Of a DNA stretch of 64,000 nucleotides, positions 1-8,003 are shown in pieces. The translations under genes were made by a program, and so were the position numbers. The stretch comes from Streptomyces actinomycinicus (lineage in GTDB: Bacteria; Actinomycetota; Actinomycetes; Streptomycetales; Streptomycetaceae), in the NCBI RefSeq assembly GCF_016741775.1, contig NZ_JAERRK010000006.1, positions 124,001 to 188,000 of the forward strand. The letters run 5' to 3'. Numbering within the stretch: position 1 is the first letter of the stretch; every line of letters starts with the position of its first letter. Under the pieces are notes generated by a model. The model saw only the letters and a program-made list of their open reading frames with translations, did not search any database and was not told where the DNA came from.

Positions 1-1
1 A

Positions 2-295
2 CGGGACGGCGAGGCCCTGGCCCGGATCAAGCGCAAACGGCTGTCCCTGCTGCGCAACCACTACCGGGTGTCCCTGGTGGACGGCACCGAACTGGACGTC
101 AGCGGCAAGATCATGGACCGCGAGTTCGCCGTCGAGTACGACGGCGAACTCCTCGCGGTGATCTCCCGCCGGTGGCTGAGTGTCCGCGACACGTACGGCG
201 TGGACGTCGTACGGGAGGACGCCGACCCCGCACTGCTGATCGCGGTCGCGGTCTGTGTGATCCACCTCGCCGAGAAGGAGGGGGAGGAGGACTGA
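2..295 (+). CDS. LURP-one-related family protein, C-terminal part
   Basis: The gene enters the window from the left, so only the last 97 residues are visible; the frame is open from base 2. The sequence alternates short hydrophobic strands with glycine/aspartate turns (LVDGTELDVSGKIMDREFAV, then VEYDGELLAVISRRW) and ends with a helix carrying an AVAVCVIHLAEKEGEED tail. This is the beta-barrel plus C-terminal helix pattern of the LURP-one/Tubby C-terminal-like (scramblase-like) family, whose bacterial members have no firmly known role. The assignment is by pattern only. No signal or membrane segment is visible in this part. Confidence 0.6.
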   Translation, partial: RDGEALARIKRKRLSLLRNHYRVSLVDGTELDVSGKIMDREFAVEYDGELLAVISRRWLSVRDTYGVDVVREDADPALLIAVAVCVIHLAEKEGEED

Positions 296-388
296 CCGCG
301 GGGACGGGGCCCACGACCGGCCATGAGGGTGGAGCCGACGCCTGCGTCTGCGCCCGGCGGGGGCTGACGCACCTGTGGCCGGCAGGGG

Positions 389-1213
389 CTAACGCCGGTG
401 CCCGGGTGGCTCCAGACCCAGGACGCGGTCCTTCAGCGCGGGGAACTGGTCACGGGTCGTGGCCACCTTCGCCGGGTCGAGGTCGACCGTGAGGACCTCC
501 TCGCCGGCACCGGCCTCGGCCAGCACCTCGCCCCACGGGTCCACCACGATCGAGTGACCCGCCTGCGGAACTCCCGCGTGGGTCCCGGCCGTTCCACAGG
601 CGAGCACGAACGCCTGGTTCTCCACCGCCCGCGCCTGAGCCAGCAGCGTCCAGTGCGCGCGTCGCCGCTCGGGCCAGCCCGCCGAGATCACCAGCGTCTC
701 GGCGCCGGCGTCGACCAGGCCACGGAAGAGTTCGGGGAAACGGAGGTCGTAGCAGGTGGCCACGCCCAGCGTGGTGCCGGGCAGCCGGACCGTCACCAGA
801 TCACGCCCCGCGTCCATCAGCACGGCCTCGCCCTTGTCGAAGCCGAAGCGGTGGATCTTGCGGTACACCGCGGCCAGCTCACCGGAAGGGGAGAAGACGA
901 GCGTCGTGTTGTAGAGGGAGCCGTCCCCGGCGGCGGGGCCGCCGCCGGATGCCGCGCGCTCGGGGATGGAACCGGCGTGCAGCCACACGCCCGCCTCGCT
1001 CGCCGCCTTGGCCATCGCCTCGTACGTCGGCCCCTCCAGCGGCTCCGCCTCCCGGCCGAACTCCTCGTAGGCGAAGGCACCGGTGGTCCAGAGTTCGGGC
1101 AGCACGACCAGGTCGGACCCGGCCTGTTCCCGCACGAGCCCGGCGGCACGCCGCCGCCGTGAGTCCACGGATTCGCCCTCGTCCACGGCGATCTGGATCA
1201 GCGAGGCGCGCAC
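389..1213 (-). CDS. Carbon-nitrogen hydrolase (nitrilase superfamily amidase)
   Basis: A 274-residue cytosolic amidase-type hydrolase. The superfamily catalytic triad is complete: Glu40 in LPELWTTG, Lys119 in YRKIHRFGFDKGE and Cys154 in VATCYDLRFPELFRG. The length and the CYDLRFPE motif resemble omega-amidase and deaminated-glutathione amidase (Nit-type) enzymes, which hydrolyse simple C-N bonds, often for metabolite repair. The substrate cannot be read from sequence. The GTG at 1213 is preferred over the longer frame from 1291, because a purine-rich AGGACGG lies just upstream and the extra 26 residues look unlike the family. It is divergent from the isomerase gene at 1396. Confidence 0.85.
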   Translation of the reverse strand: MRASLIQIAVDEGESVDSRRRRAAGLVREQAGSDLVVLPELWTTGAFAYEEFGREAEPLEGPTYEAMAKAASEAGVWLHAGSIPERAASGGGPAAGDGSLYNTTLVFSPSGELAAVYRKIHRFGFDKGEAVLMDAGRDLVTVRLPGTTLGVATCYDLRFPELFRGLVDAGAETLVISAGWPERRRAHWTLLAQARAVENQAFVLACGTAGTHAGVPQAGHSIVVDPWGEVLAEAGAGEEVLTVDLDPAKVATTRDQFPALKDRVLGLEPPGHRR

Positions 1214-1395
1214 ACTACCACCGTCCTGGCATTCGAGTCGTCCACACAGGCCTACGATCGTCACACGAAAGCACTGCCGGGGTGCCTTCAAGCAGCGTAA
1301 CTTAGCGTTTCAAGACACCCGCCGCCGTGTAGCCGCCGCCCGCTGGCAACGCCGCCACCACCTGCCCGTGTACCGACCGCCGAGGGGTCCTGTTC

Positions 1396-2220
1396 GTGAG
1401 TCTGCATCCCACCCTCCAGCCCTACGCCGACGCCTGGACGCACTCCATCGAAGCGATATCCGAGATGGTGCAGTCGCTCGTCGAGGGCGAGTGGAACCGG
1501 CGGACGCCCTGCCCCGGCTGGTCGGTGCGGGACGTCGTGTCCCATGTCATCGGCCTCGACTGCGAGATGCTCGGCGACCCGCGCCCCATCCACTCCCTGC
1601 CGCGCGACCTGTTCCACGTCGCCACCGAGCACCAGCGCTACATGGAGATGCAGGTCGACGTCCGCCGCCACCACACGGCGCCCGAGATGACGGCCGAGCT
1701 GGAGTACACGGTCATCCGCCGCAACCGCCAGCTGCGCAACGAGTCCCGTGACCCCGGCACCATGGTGCGCGGCGTGCTGGGCAGCGAGGTCACCCTGGAA
1801 CAGTCCTACCGGATGCGGGCGTTCGACGTGTGGGTGCACGAACAGGACCTGCGCACGGCCCTCGGCCGCCCCGGCAACCTGGACTCGCCGGGCGCCCACG
1901 TCGCCCGGGACGTCCTGCTGGAGGCGCTGCCCAAGGTCGTCGCGAAGGACGCGGGCGCCCCGCGCAGCTCGGCGGTCGTGTTCGACGTGCACGGCCCGAT
2001 CGAGTTCCTGCGCACGGTCCGCGTCGACATCCAGGGCCGCGGCACCCTGGAGACGGCCCCCGCCCTCGGCCCCGCCGCCGCCCTCACCCTCGACTGGGAG
2101 ACCTACGTCCGCCTGGCCTGCGGCCGCGTGACCCCCGAGGCAGCGGCGGACCGGGTGAAGACGGAGGGCGACCAGGACCTCACGGCAGCCATCCTGCGTC
2201 ATTTCACGGTGACGCCGTAG
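1396..2220 (+). CDS. Maleylpyruvate isomerase family, mycothiol-dependent enzyme
   Basis: A 274-residue protein of the DinB-like/MDMPI fold. The N-terminal domain carries the family signature CPGWSVRDVVSHVIG with a metal-ligand histidine, and further on there is DVWVHEQDLRTALGRPG with the second Glu/His ligand pair. A C-terminal SCP2-like half follows (residues about 170-270). Family members use a metal and mycothiol as cofactor for isomerisation or thiol transfer; many actinobacterial paralogues have no known substrate, and that is the case here. The start is GTG. It stands alone between a divergent and a convergent neighbour. Confidence 0.8.
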   Translation: MSLHPTLQPYADAWTHSIEAISEMVQSLVEGEWNRRTPCPGWSVRDVVSHVIGLDCEMLGDPRPIHSLPRDLFHVATEHQRYMEMQVDVRRHHTAPEMTAELEYTVIRRNRQLRNESRDPGTMVRGVLGSEVTLEQSYRMRAFDVWVHEQDLRTALGRPGNLDSPGAHVARDVLLEALPKVVAKDAGAPRSSAVVFDVHGPIEFLRTVRVDIQGRGTLETAPALGPAAALTLDWETYVRLACGRVTPEAAADRVKTEGDQDLTAAILRHFTVTP

Positions 2221-2240
2221 CGGCAGGCCCGCGGACCACC

Positions 2241-2335
2241 CCGGATCCGACCGCACGACGAGACGGCCCGGACCACAGGACGAGACGGCCCGAACGCACA
2301 CCGAAACGGATCCGGCCGCACGACGAGCCGGCCGA
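2241..2335. repeat. Imperfect direct repeats after the isomerase gene
   Basis: Two degenerate copies of a block beginning GGATCCGACCGCACGACGAG (first at about 2242) and GGATCCGGCCGCACGACGAG (at about 2308) flank a third CGAGACGGCCCG element. They lie just after the stop codon of the 1396 gene and before the convergent MFS gene. The function is unknown; it resembles the decayed tandem repeats at other gene ends in this window. Confidence 0.5.
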
Positions 2336-2448
2336 GAAGCGCGTCCACCGGTTCACCGGGGGCAGCCGCCGACGGCGAGCACCCCGGCGGGTCGTCCGGC
2401 CACTCGGCCGACTGGAAACGGGTGCTGCGCGGGTGGGAGAAACCCGGC

Positions 2449-3759
2449 TCAGACCGCCGGCACGTGCACCGTCTCCACCCGGCTGGCCACCAACCGCTCC
2501 TGCTCCCGCCGGACAGCACGCCCCCGCAACCGCAGGATCTGGCTCACCCCGACCGCCTGCAGCACGAACACGGCCGAGAAGGCCACGGTGTAGTCGTCCC
2601 CGGTGGCGTCCAGCAGCACACCGATCGCGAACAGCGTCGTCATGGAGGCGATGAACCCACCCATGTTGGTGATGCCGGACGCGGTGCCCTGTCGCTCGGG
2701 CGGGTTGGCCGGCCGCGCGAAGTCGAAACCGATCATCGACGCCGGCCCGCACGCCCCGAGCACCGTGCACAGCACCACCAGCAGCCACATCGGCGCGTGC
2801 TCCCCCGGATACACCAGGGTCGCCGCCCACAGCAGTGCGCTCGCCCCCACCGTGCCGAGCGCCAGCGGCAGCCGGGCCGCATGGTGCCGGGCGACGATCT
2901 GGCCGTAGACGAGCCCGATCACCATGTTGGACAGGACGACGAGGGTGAGCAGCTCACCGGCCGTGGCCCTGCTGAGCCCCTGCGCCTGCACCAGGAACGG
3001 CAGCCCCCACAGCAGCAGGAACACCATCGCCGGGAACTGGGTGGTGAAGTGCACCCACATCCCGAGCCGCGTGCCGGGCTCCCGCCAGGACGCCGCGATC
3101 TGCCGGCGCACATAAGCCGCGCCCTGGTGCGGGGAGGGCTCCGGCTCGTACCCCTCGGGGTGGTCCTTCAGGAACAGCAGGGTCAGCACGAGGACGCCCG
3201 CTCCGGCCAGCGCGCTGCCCGCGAACGCCGGGGTCCAGCCGATGCCGTGCAGCAGCCGGGCCAGGACGAGGGTGGAGACCAGGTTGCCCGCCATGCCGAC
3301 CAGCCCCGCGAGCTGCGCGACCAGCGGCCCGCGCCGGGCCGGGAACCAGCGGGACCCCAGCCGCAGCACGCTGATGAAGGTCATCGCGTCGCCGCAGCCC
3401 AGCAGGGCCCGGGAGGCGAGCGCGGTGCCGTACGACGGGGAGAAGGCGAAGCCCAGCTGCCCGGCGGTGAACAGCACCGCCCCGATGGTCAGCACCTTCT
3501 TGGTGCCGAGCCGGTCGACCAGCAGGCCGACGGGTATCTGCATGCCCGCGTAGACCAGCAGCTGGAGGATGGAGAACGTCGACAGGGCGGAGGCGTTCAC
3601 GTGGAAGCGGTCGGCGGCGTCGAGCCCGGCCACCCCCAGCGACGTACGGAAGATGACGGCGACGAAGTAGACGGCGACGCCCACGGACCACACGGCGACG
3701 GCCCGGCGTCCGCCCGGCGGGTCACCCGGAAGGGTGGCATTGCGCGCCGGAGCGCTCAT
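2449..3759 (-). CDS. Major facilitator superfamily transporter
   Basis: A 436-residue integral membrane protein with about 12 hydrophobic segments. The A-like motif is GLLVDRLGTKKVL after the second segment, and there is a long central loop with charged residues (LKDHPEGYEPEPSPHQG) between segments 6 and 7. This is the usual MFS layout of the anion/sugar-acid type. Substrate is unknown. Its start codon overlaps the stop of the upstream GntR/FCD regulator by 4 bp (ATGA), so the pair is a two-gene operon and the regulator probably senses the transported compound or a product of it. Confidence 0.85.
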   Translation of the reverse strand: MSAPARNATLPGDPPGGRRAVAVWSVGVAVYFVAVIFRTSLGVAGLDAADRFHVNASALSTFSILQLLVYAGMQIPVGLLVDRLGTKKVLTIGAVLFTAGQLGFAFSPSYGTALASRALLGCGDAMTFISVLRLGSRWFPARRGPLVAQLAGLVGMAGNLVSTLVLARLLHGIGWTPAFAGSALAGAGVLVLTLLFLKDHPEGYEPEPSPHQGAAYVRRQIAASWREPGTRLGMWVHFTTQFPAMVFLLLWGLPFLVQAQGLSRATAGELLTLVVLSNMVIGLVYGQIVARHHAARLPLALGTVGASALLWAATLVYPGEHAPMWLLVVLCTVLGACGPASMIGFDFARPANPPERQGTASGITNMGGFIASMTTLFAIGVLLDATGDDYTVAFSAVFVLQAVGVSQILRLRGRAVRREQERLVASRVETVHVPAV

Positions 3760-4430
3760 CGGACCTCACCCCGTGCGAGGTGCGAGAACCAGCTCACATG
3801 GCGGTGCACGACCCCGACGGCCTCCTCCGCGTCGCCGGCGCGCAGCGCCTCCAGGATCTCCTCGTGCTCGGAGAGCGTCTTGGCGATCCGGTCGGGGTGC
3901 GAGTGCATGACGGCGACACCCATCCGCAGCTGCCGGTCGCGCAGCTGGTCGTAGAGCCGGGAGAGGATCTCGTTGCCCCCGCTGCGCACGATCTCGGCGT
4001 GAAAACAGCGATCGGTGACCGCGGCGGCTGCCAGATCACCGGCGGCGGCCTGTGCCTTCTGCCGCTCCAGCAGCTCGGTGAGCCGCTCCAGCAGGCCCGG
4101 CGGGGCGGGCACGGCCTTGCGGGCCGCGTGCTCCTCGACCAGCAGCCGGGTCTCCACCACGTCGGCGATCTCCTGCGCCGAGACGGGCAGGACGAGGGCG
4201 CCCTTCTTCGGGTAGAGCCGGATCAGTCCCTCGGCCTCCAGCCGCAGCAGCGCTTCCCGGACGGGCGTGCGCGAGACCCCGACGGCCTCGGCAAGCTCAC
4301 CCTCGGTAAGGAGGGTGCCGCCCTCGTAGCGGCGGTCGAGCACCCCCTGCTTGACGTGGGCGTACACGCGGTCGGCGGCGGGCGGTGGCTTGAGGGACTG
4401 CGGGGCGGGCTGCTCGACGGCCGTCTTCAT
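3756..4430 (-). CDS. GntR-family transcriptional regulator, FCD subfamily
   Basis: A 224-residue DNA-binding regulator. The N-terminal winged helix (about residues 20-85) contains the typical ELAEAVGVSRTPVREALLRLEAEGLI. It is followed by an all-helical FCD effector domain (about 90-220) with the metal-ligand pattern DRCFHAEIVRSGGNEIL and a late histidine HRHVSWFSHL. FCD regulators usually bind small carboxylic or sugar acids. The ATG at 4430 is chosen over a 29-residue longer frame because the family normally starts near here. It is co-transcribed with the MFS gene and probably represses the shared promoter. Confidence 0.88.
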   Translation of the reverse strand: MKTAVEQPAPQSLKPPPAADRVYAHVKQGVLDRRYEGGTLLTEGELAEAVGVSRTPVREALLRLEAEGLIRLYPKKGALVLPVSAQEIADVVETRLLVEEHAARKAVPAPPGLLERLTELLERQKAQAAAGDLAAAAVTDRCFHAEIVRSGGNEILSRLYDQLRDRQLRMGVAVMHSHPDRIAKTLSEHEEILEALRAGDAEEAVGVVHRHVSWFSHLARGEVR

Positions 4431-4620
4431 GCCGACAGGATAGATACAACACGTACGCAAGTGACAGCTCCGTCCATCATCCGGACGTGACGAAGGCCTC
4501 TCCCAGCGCCCGCACAACCTTCTGTGCTACTTACGTGTCACACATGTGCGGCCCCCTCCCCCATGCCACCTCAACTGGGCCGCACTCAAGGGGCATTCAA
4601 GACATTCGGGGTATATCACT

Positions 4621-5523
4621 TTGATTACCGGCATTAAGGGCAACCGCCTCCGCAGAGCCGCCGCGGTCGCCGTCACCTCCGGCGCGCTGCTCGCCACCGG
4701 TGCCCTCACCACAGCGCCCGCACAGGCCGTCACCACGCCCTCGATCGTGGCCAAGGGCGGCTACGTGATGAACGACGCGAACGGCTCGACGCTGTACACC
4801 AAGGCAGCCGACACCAAGCGGTCCACCGGCTCCACCACCAAGATCATGACCGCGAAGGTCGTGCTCGCGCAGTCGAACCTGAACCTCGACAGCAAGGTCA
4901 CGATCAAGAAGATCTACAGCGACTACGTCGTCCGGAACAACGCCTCCCAGGCGCACCTGATCGTCGGGGACAAGGTCTCCGTCCGACAGCTGCTGTACGG
5001 GCTGATGCTGCCGTCCGGTTGCGACGCCGCCTACGCGCTCGCCGACAAGTTCGGTTCCGGCTCCACCGTGGACGCGCGCGTGAAGTCCTTCATCGGCAAG
5101 ATGAACAGCGCCGCCAAGAGCCTGCACCTGAACAACACCCACTTCGACTCCTTCGACGGCATCGGCAACGGGTCCAACTACTCGACGCCGCGCGACCTCA
5201 CGAAGATCGCCAGCAGTGCGATGAAGAACTCCACGTTCCGCACGATCGTCAAGACGAAGTCGTACACCGCGAAGACCCAGACCAAGTCGGGCGGCACCCG
5301 CACGATGGCCGCCTGGAAGAACACCAACGGTCTTCTCAGCAGCTACAGCGGCACCATCGGCGTGAAGACCGGCTCCGGCCCCGAGGCCAAGTACTGCCTG
5401 GTCTTCGCCGCGACCCGGAACGGCAAGACGGTCATCGGCACCGTCCTCGCCTCCAGCTCCATCACCCAGCGTGAGACGGACGCGAAGAAGCTCCTCGGCT
5501 ACGGCTTCGCCAAGCTCGGCTGA
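4621..5523 (+). CDS. Serine-type DD-transpeptidase/D-Ala-D-Ala carboxypeptidase, K15-like
   Basis: An about 300-residue exported low-molecular-mass penicillin-binding protein acting on peptidoglycan stem peptides. The N-terminal signal peptide (RRAAAVAVTSGALLATGALTTAPAQA) is followed by the three active-site motifs: S71-T-T-K74, S132-G-C134 and K249-T-G. The second motif is SGC rather than the usual SxN; this Ser-Gly-Cys form is the one known from the Streptomyces K15 DD-transpeptidase, an established relative. The start is unclear: TTG at 4621 with GGGG upstream gives a normal signal peptide, while the ATG frame at 4546 adds an atypical leader. No partner gene is adjacent. Confidence 0.85.
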   Translation: MITGIKGNRLRRAAAVAVTSGALLATGALTTAPAQAVTTPSIVAKGGYVMNDANGSTLYTKAADTKRSTGSTTKIMTAKVVLAQSNLNLDSKVTIKKIYSDYVVRNNASQAHLIVGDKVSVRQLLYGLMLPSGCDAAYALADKFGSGSTVDARVKSFIGKMNSAAKSLHLNNTHFDSFDGIGNGSNYSTPRDLTKIASSAMKNSTFRTIVKTKSYTAKTQTKSGGTRTMAAWKNTNGLLSSYSGTIGVKTGSGPEAKYCLVFAATRNGKTVIGTVLASSSITQRETDAKKLLGYGFAKLG

Positions 5524-5540
5524 CGCCACACCCTTCCGGA

Positions 5541-5579
5541 CCGAAAGGGCCTGTCGCACCCAGCGGCGGGCCCTTCGGC
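5541..5579. terminator. Hairpin terminator after the DD-peptidase gene
   Basis: CCGAAAGGGCC and GGCCCTTCGG form a stem of about 10 pairs with one bulged A and a loop of about 17 nt, starting 17 bp after the stop codon. There is no long T-run, which is common for Streptomyces terminators. Confidence 0.55.
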
Positions 5580-5709
5580 TTCATCCGGCCACCGGTCGCG
5601 GCTCCGCCCCCGGGTCAGGGCAGCCGGCCGTAGGTCTTGAACGTGTACGAGGCGTCGTACGGCCGGTTCCCCGGCGCCTATGGTGCGGTGCCCGGCTAGG
5701 CTGACGCCG

Positions 5710-6261
5710 ATGTGCGTCCAGGGGGCGGATGAGAGCCGCGCGGAGCCGTGGGAGACGGCCGCCGTGCTGGTCCCGGCCGCACAGAACGGCGACGCCTTGG
5801 CCATGGACGAGTTGCTGGCGCTCGTGACCCCGTACGTGACCCGGCTGTGCCGTCCGATCGCGCCGCACGACGCCGCCGACGCCGTCCAGGAATCCCTGCT
5901 CGCCGTGTTCAAGGGCCTGCGCGGACTGCGCGACCCCCGGGCCTTCTACGCCTGGGTGCGTACCGTCACCGTGCGCGAGGCGGTACGCGTCGCACGCCGT
6001 ACCGGTGCCGAGGAGCCCGCCGACCCGGTCGACCTCGCACGCCTCGGCGGACTGCGCGCCGGCACCGACGGCGAGCTGTCCGCCGACGTCCGGGACGCCC
6101 TGGCCCGGCTGCCCGTCCGGCACCGCGCGGTCCTGGTGCTGCGCGAGCTGGAGGGGCTGGACGAGGCCGCGGTCGCCGAACACCTCGGGGTGGCCCGGGG
6201 CACGGTCAAATCCCGGTTGCACCGGGCCCGTACCTCCTTCCGGAAAGCGTGGTCACGATGA
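5710..6261 (+). CDS. Sigma-70 family (ECF-like) RNA polymerase sigma factor
   Basis: A 183-residue sigma factor of the group 4 size class. Region 2 is visible at about residues 25-95 (YVTRLCRPIAPHDAADAVQESLLAVFKGLRGL, then FYAWVRTVTVREAVR). Region 4 sits at about 125-180, with the helix-turn-helix LDEAAVAEHLGVARGTVKSRLHRAR. The ATG at 5710 is used; another ATG 30 bp upstream is possible. Its stop overlaps the next start by 4 bp. No anti-sigma factor with a membrane segment or zinc motif is adjacent, so its regulation is not evident. Confidence 0.85.
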   Translation: MCVQGADESRAEPWETAAVLVPAAQNGDALAMDELLALVTPYVTRLCRPIAPHDAADAVQESLLAVFKGLRGLRDPRAFYAWVRTVTVREAVRVARRTGAEEPADPVDLARLGGLRAGTDGELSADVRDALARLPVRHRAVLVLRELEGLDEAAVAEHLGVARGTVKSRLHRARTSFRKAWSR

Positions 6262-6710
6262 GCGTCGATCCCGTACGGCGGCTTCGGGTACTGGCTGAGG
6301 GTCTGCACGCCGGCCTGTACGCCGAGGAGTTCCTCCCCCTGTCCTACGACCGGGTGTGGGCGATCGCCGCCGACTTGCAGACCGAACTGCCGTATCTCCT
6401 GCCGTTCCTGCGGGAGTTCCGCGTACCGCCGGGCGACGCCGACCGCAAAGAGGCGGTCGCGGTGGGCCGTTCGGGCCTGTCGGAGACCTTCGAGGTACGG
6501 CTCTCCCCCGGCTGGTGCCTGATGCAGTCTCGGCGGGTGGTGGGCGGCATGGCAGCGGTGCCCGAGGCGGGGGGCACCCGCTTCGCCGTCCTGGGCGCCA
6601 CCCGCCCGGCCGCGCTCCGCCCGGTCCAGTGGCTCTACGGCCACCTGCTCGGCGAACGGCGCGGGCGGGCGTTCCTACGACGCGTGGCCGAGCGGGCGGC
6701 GGTGCGCTAG
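6258..6710 (+). CDS. Hypothetical protein, SRPBCC/START-like
   Basis: A 150-residue soluble protein translationally coupled (ATGA overlap) to the sigma factor. It has an N-terminal helix, then FLPLSYDRVWAIAADLQTELP, strands around SETFEVRLSPGWCLMQSRRVVGGMAAV and GTRFAVLGATRP, and a long C-terminal helix rich in Arg (GERRGRAFLRRVAERAAVR). This order suggests a helix-grip (SRPBCC) fold, which binds hydrophobic ligands, but the assignment is by pattern only. Being coupled to a sigma factor it may modulate that factor; nothing in the sequence proves it. Confidence 0.65.
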   Translation: MSVDPVRRLRVLAEGLHAGLYAEEFLPLSYDRVWAIAADLQTELPYLLPFLREFRVPPGDADRKEAVAVGRSGLSETFEVRLSPGWCLMQSRRVVGGMAAVPEAGGTRFAVLGATRPAALRPVQWLYGHLLGERRGRAFLRRVAERAAVR

Positions 6711-6717
6711 CCAAGAA

Positions 6718-6830
6718 CACCGGACCGCGGACCGCGGACCCTCGGACCTACGAACTCGCGGACGGCATACACCAATCCGCAGACCGCAGACAGACCACAG
6801 ACCGCAGACCGCAGACCGCGGACCGCCGGA
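6718..6830. repeat. Short tandem repeat of GGACCGC/AGACCGC units
   Basis: The 125-bp gap between two convergent genes is filled with heptamer-like units CGGACCGCGGACC and CAGACCGCAGACCGC, in two blocks separated by unrelated sequence (about 6720-6745 and 6779-6824). It is probably a slipped-strand expansion. No gene is visible in it. Confidence 0.6.
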
Positions 6831-6835
6831 GTCCT

Positions 6836-7753
6836 TCAGGGCCGGAACTGCTCGCGGATGGCTTCCGCCACCTCCCGCGGCCGTTCCTGCGGCAGATAGT
6901 GGCCGGCGCCGGGCACCAGCCGCACCCTCAGGTCGTCGGCGTACGGCTCCGCGCCCGCCAGCATCGACGGTACGACCACGGCGTCCCGTTCCCCGCCGAG
7001 CAGCAGCGTCGGCACGACGAGCCGGTGCCGCCGCCAGGTGCCGCGGACGAGGGCGGGGATGTCGTGCAGCACGTACTGCCAGAACAGGGACTGCACGGCA
7101 GCGGCGCCGACCGAGGTGGCGGCGGCGTACTCGGACAGCTCGGCCTCCGTCCACACGGCCGGATCGGCCACCTGGTGCCGCAGCAGGAAACGGGTGAAGC
7201 CGGGCCGGTGGCGCAGTACGGCACGCCCGATTACCGGGTACTCGACGAACGCGGTGTACCACAGCCGCCACAGGTTGGGCAGGACCGCCCGGTGCCGCGG
7301 CCAGGGGTGGGACATGTTCAGCGCCAGGTACCCGGTGAACCGCTCCGGCGCCCGCAGGCAGAGCCGGAAGCCCAGATGTGCTCCCCAGTCGTGCCCGACG
7401 AGCCCGACCGGCCCGCGGATCCCCAGCGCGTCGAGCAGGGCGAGGGCGTCGTCCGCCAGGGAGTCCATGTCGTACCCGCGCCGGGTGAGTCCGGACCAGC
7501 CGAAGCCCCGCAGGTCCGGGCAGAGCAGCCGGTACTCGCCGGCCAGCTGCCCGGTGACCTTGTGCCAGGCGAACCAGTGCTGCGGGAAGCCGTGAAGCAT
7601 GAGCAGCGGGGTGCCGGAGCCGCCGTACTCGGCGAGATGCAGCCGAGTGCCGCGTACGGCCACGTGCCGGTGCACCGCGTTACCGTCCTCCGGCAGCGGA
7701 CGTCCGGACACGATTGCGGCACCCGCGTCGGTGTACACGTCGTTCGAACCCAT
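6836..7753 (-). CDS. Alpha/beta hydrolase, epoxide hydrolase-like
   Basis: A 305-residue alpha/beta-hydrolase. The oxyanion motif is HGFPQHWFAW and the nucleophile elbow is VGHDWGAH. Asp rather than Ser at the nucleophile position points to the epoxide hydrolase/haloalkane dehalogenase branch. The acid lies near GGERDAVV and the base histidine in GAGHYLPQERP. A helical cap region (YTAFVEYPVIGRAVLRHRPG onwards) separates core strands 6 and 7. The ATG at 7753, preceded by GAGAGGGG, is preferred over the 79-residue longer frame, which is low in family likeness. Substrate unknown. Confidence 0.82.
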   Translation of the reverse strand: MGSNDVYTDAGAAIVSGRPLPEDGNAVHRHVAVRGTRLHLAEYGGSGTPLLMLHGFPQHWFAWHKVTGQLAGEYRLLCPDLRGFGWSGLTRRGYDMDSLADDALALLDALGIRGPVGLVGHDWGAHLGFRLCLRAPERFTGYLALNMSHPWPRHRAVLPNLWRLWYTAFVEYPVIGRAVLRHRPGFTRFLLRHQVADPAVWTEAELSEYAAATSVGAAAVQSLFWQYVLHDIPALVRGTWRRHRLVVPTLLLGGERDAVVVPSMLAGAEPYADDLRVRLVPGAGHYLPQERPREVAEAIREQFRP

Positions 7754-7934
7754 CCCTGACCCCTCTCGGGTCGGTGCGGCCCCCCGTCGGGCCCGCGTCG
7801 CCGGGTCAGGAGGCGCGGCCGGCGCGAAAGGTTCCCGGCGCTTTCCGCCGGGTTCCGGGATCCCGGTGAGCGGTTGTCGTGCCCCGGGTGGGCCCAGCTG
7901 TCCGACGGTGAGCAAGGCTTCGGGGCGCGGCAAA

Positions 7935-7977
7935 AGGAGGGGCCGGTCGCAACGGTGTGTCGCGGCCGGCCCCTCCT
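7935..7977 (-). terminator. Strong intrinsic terminator of bkd operon 1
   Basis: The outer arms AGGAGGGGCCGG and CCGGCCCCTCCT pair perfectly, and the stem extends inward to about 16 bp with one G-T. On the minus strand the hairpin is followed by TTTTG. It lies 27 bp after the bkdC1 stop, so it ends the bkd transcript. Confidence 0.8.
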
Positions 7978-8003
7978 GCGCCGAGGTCACCCGGCGAACG
8001 CCC

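Noticed and set aside
3593..3606. CACGTG-centred palindrome (CGTTCACGTGGAAG) considered as parS
   Set aside because: Four mismatches to the parS consensus outside the central six bases; it lies within the MFS gene and is probably chance.
2422..3954. 510-codon plus-strand frame over the MFS gene
   Set aside because: Antisense shadow, Gln/Arg/His-rich with no hydrophobic pattern, while the minus frame is a clear 12-helix transporter.
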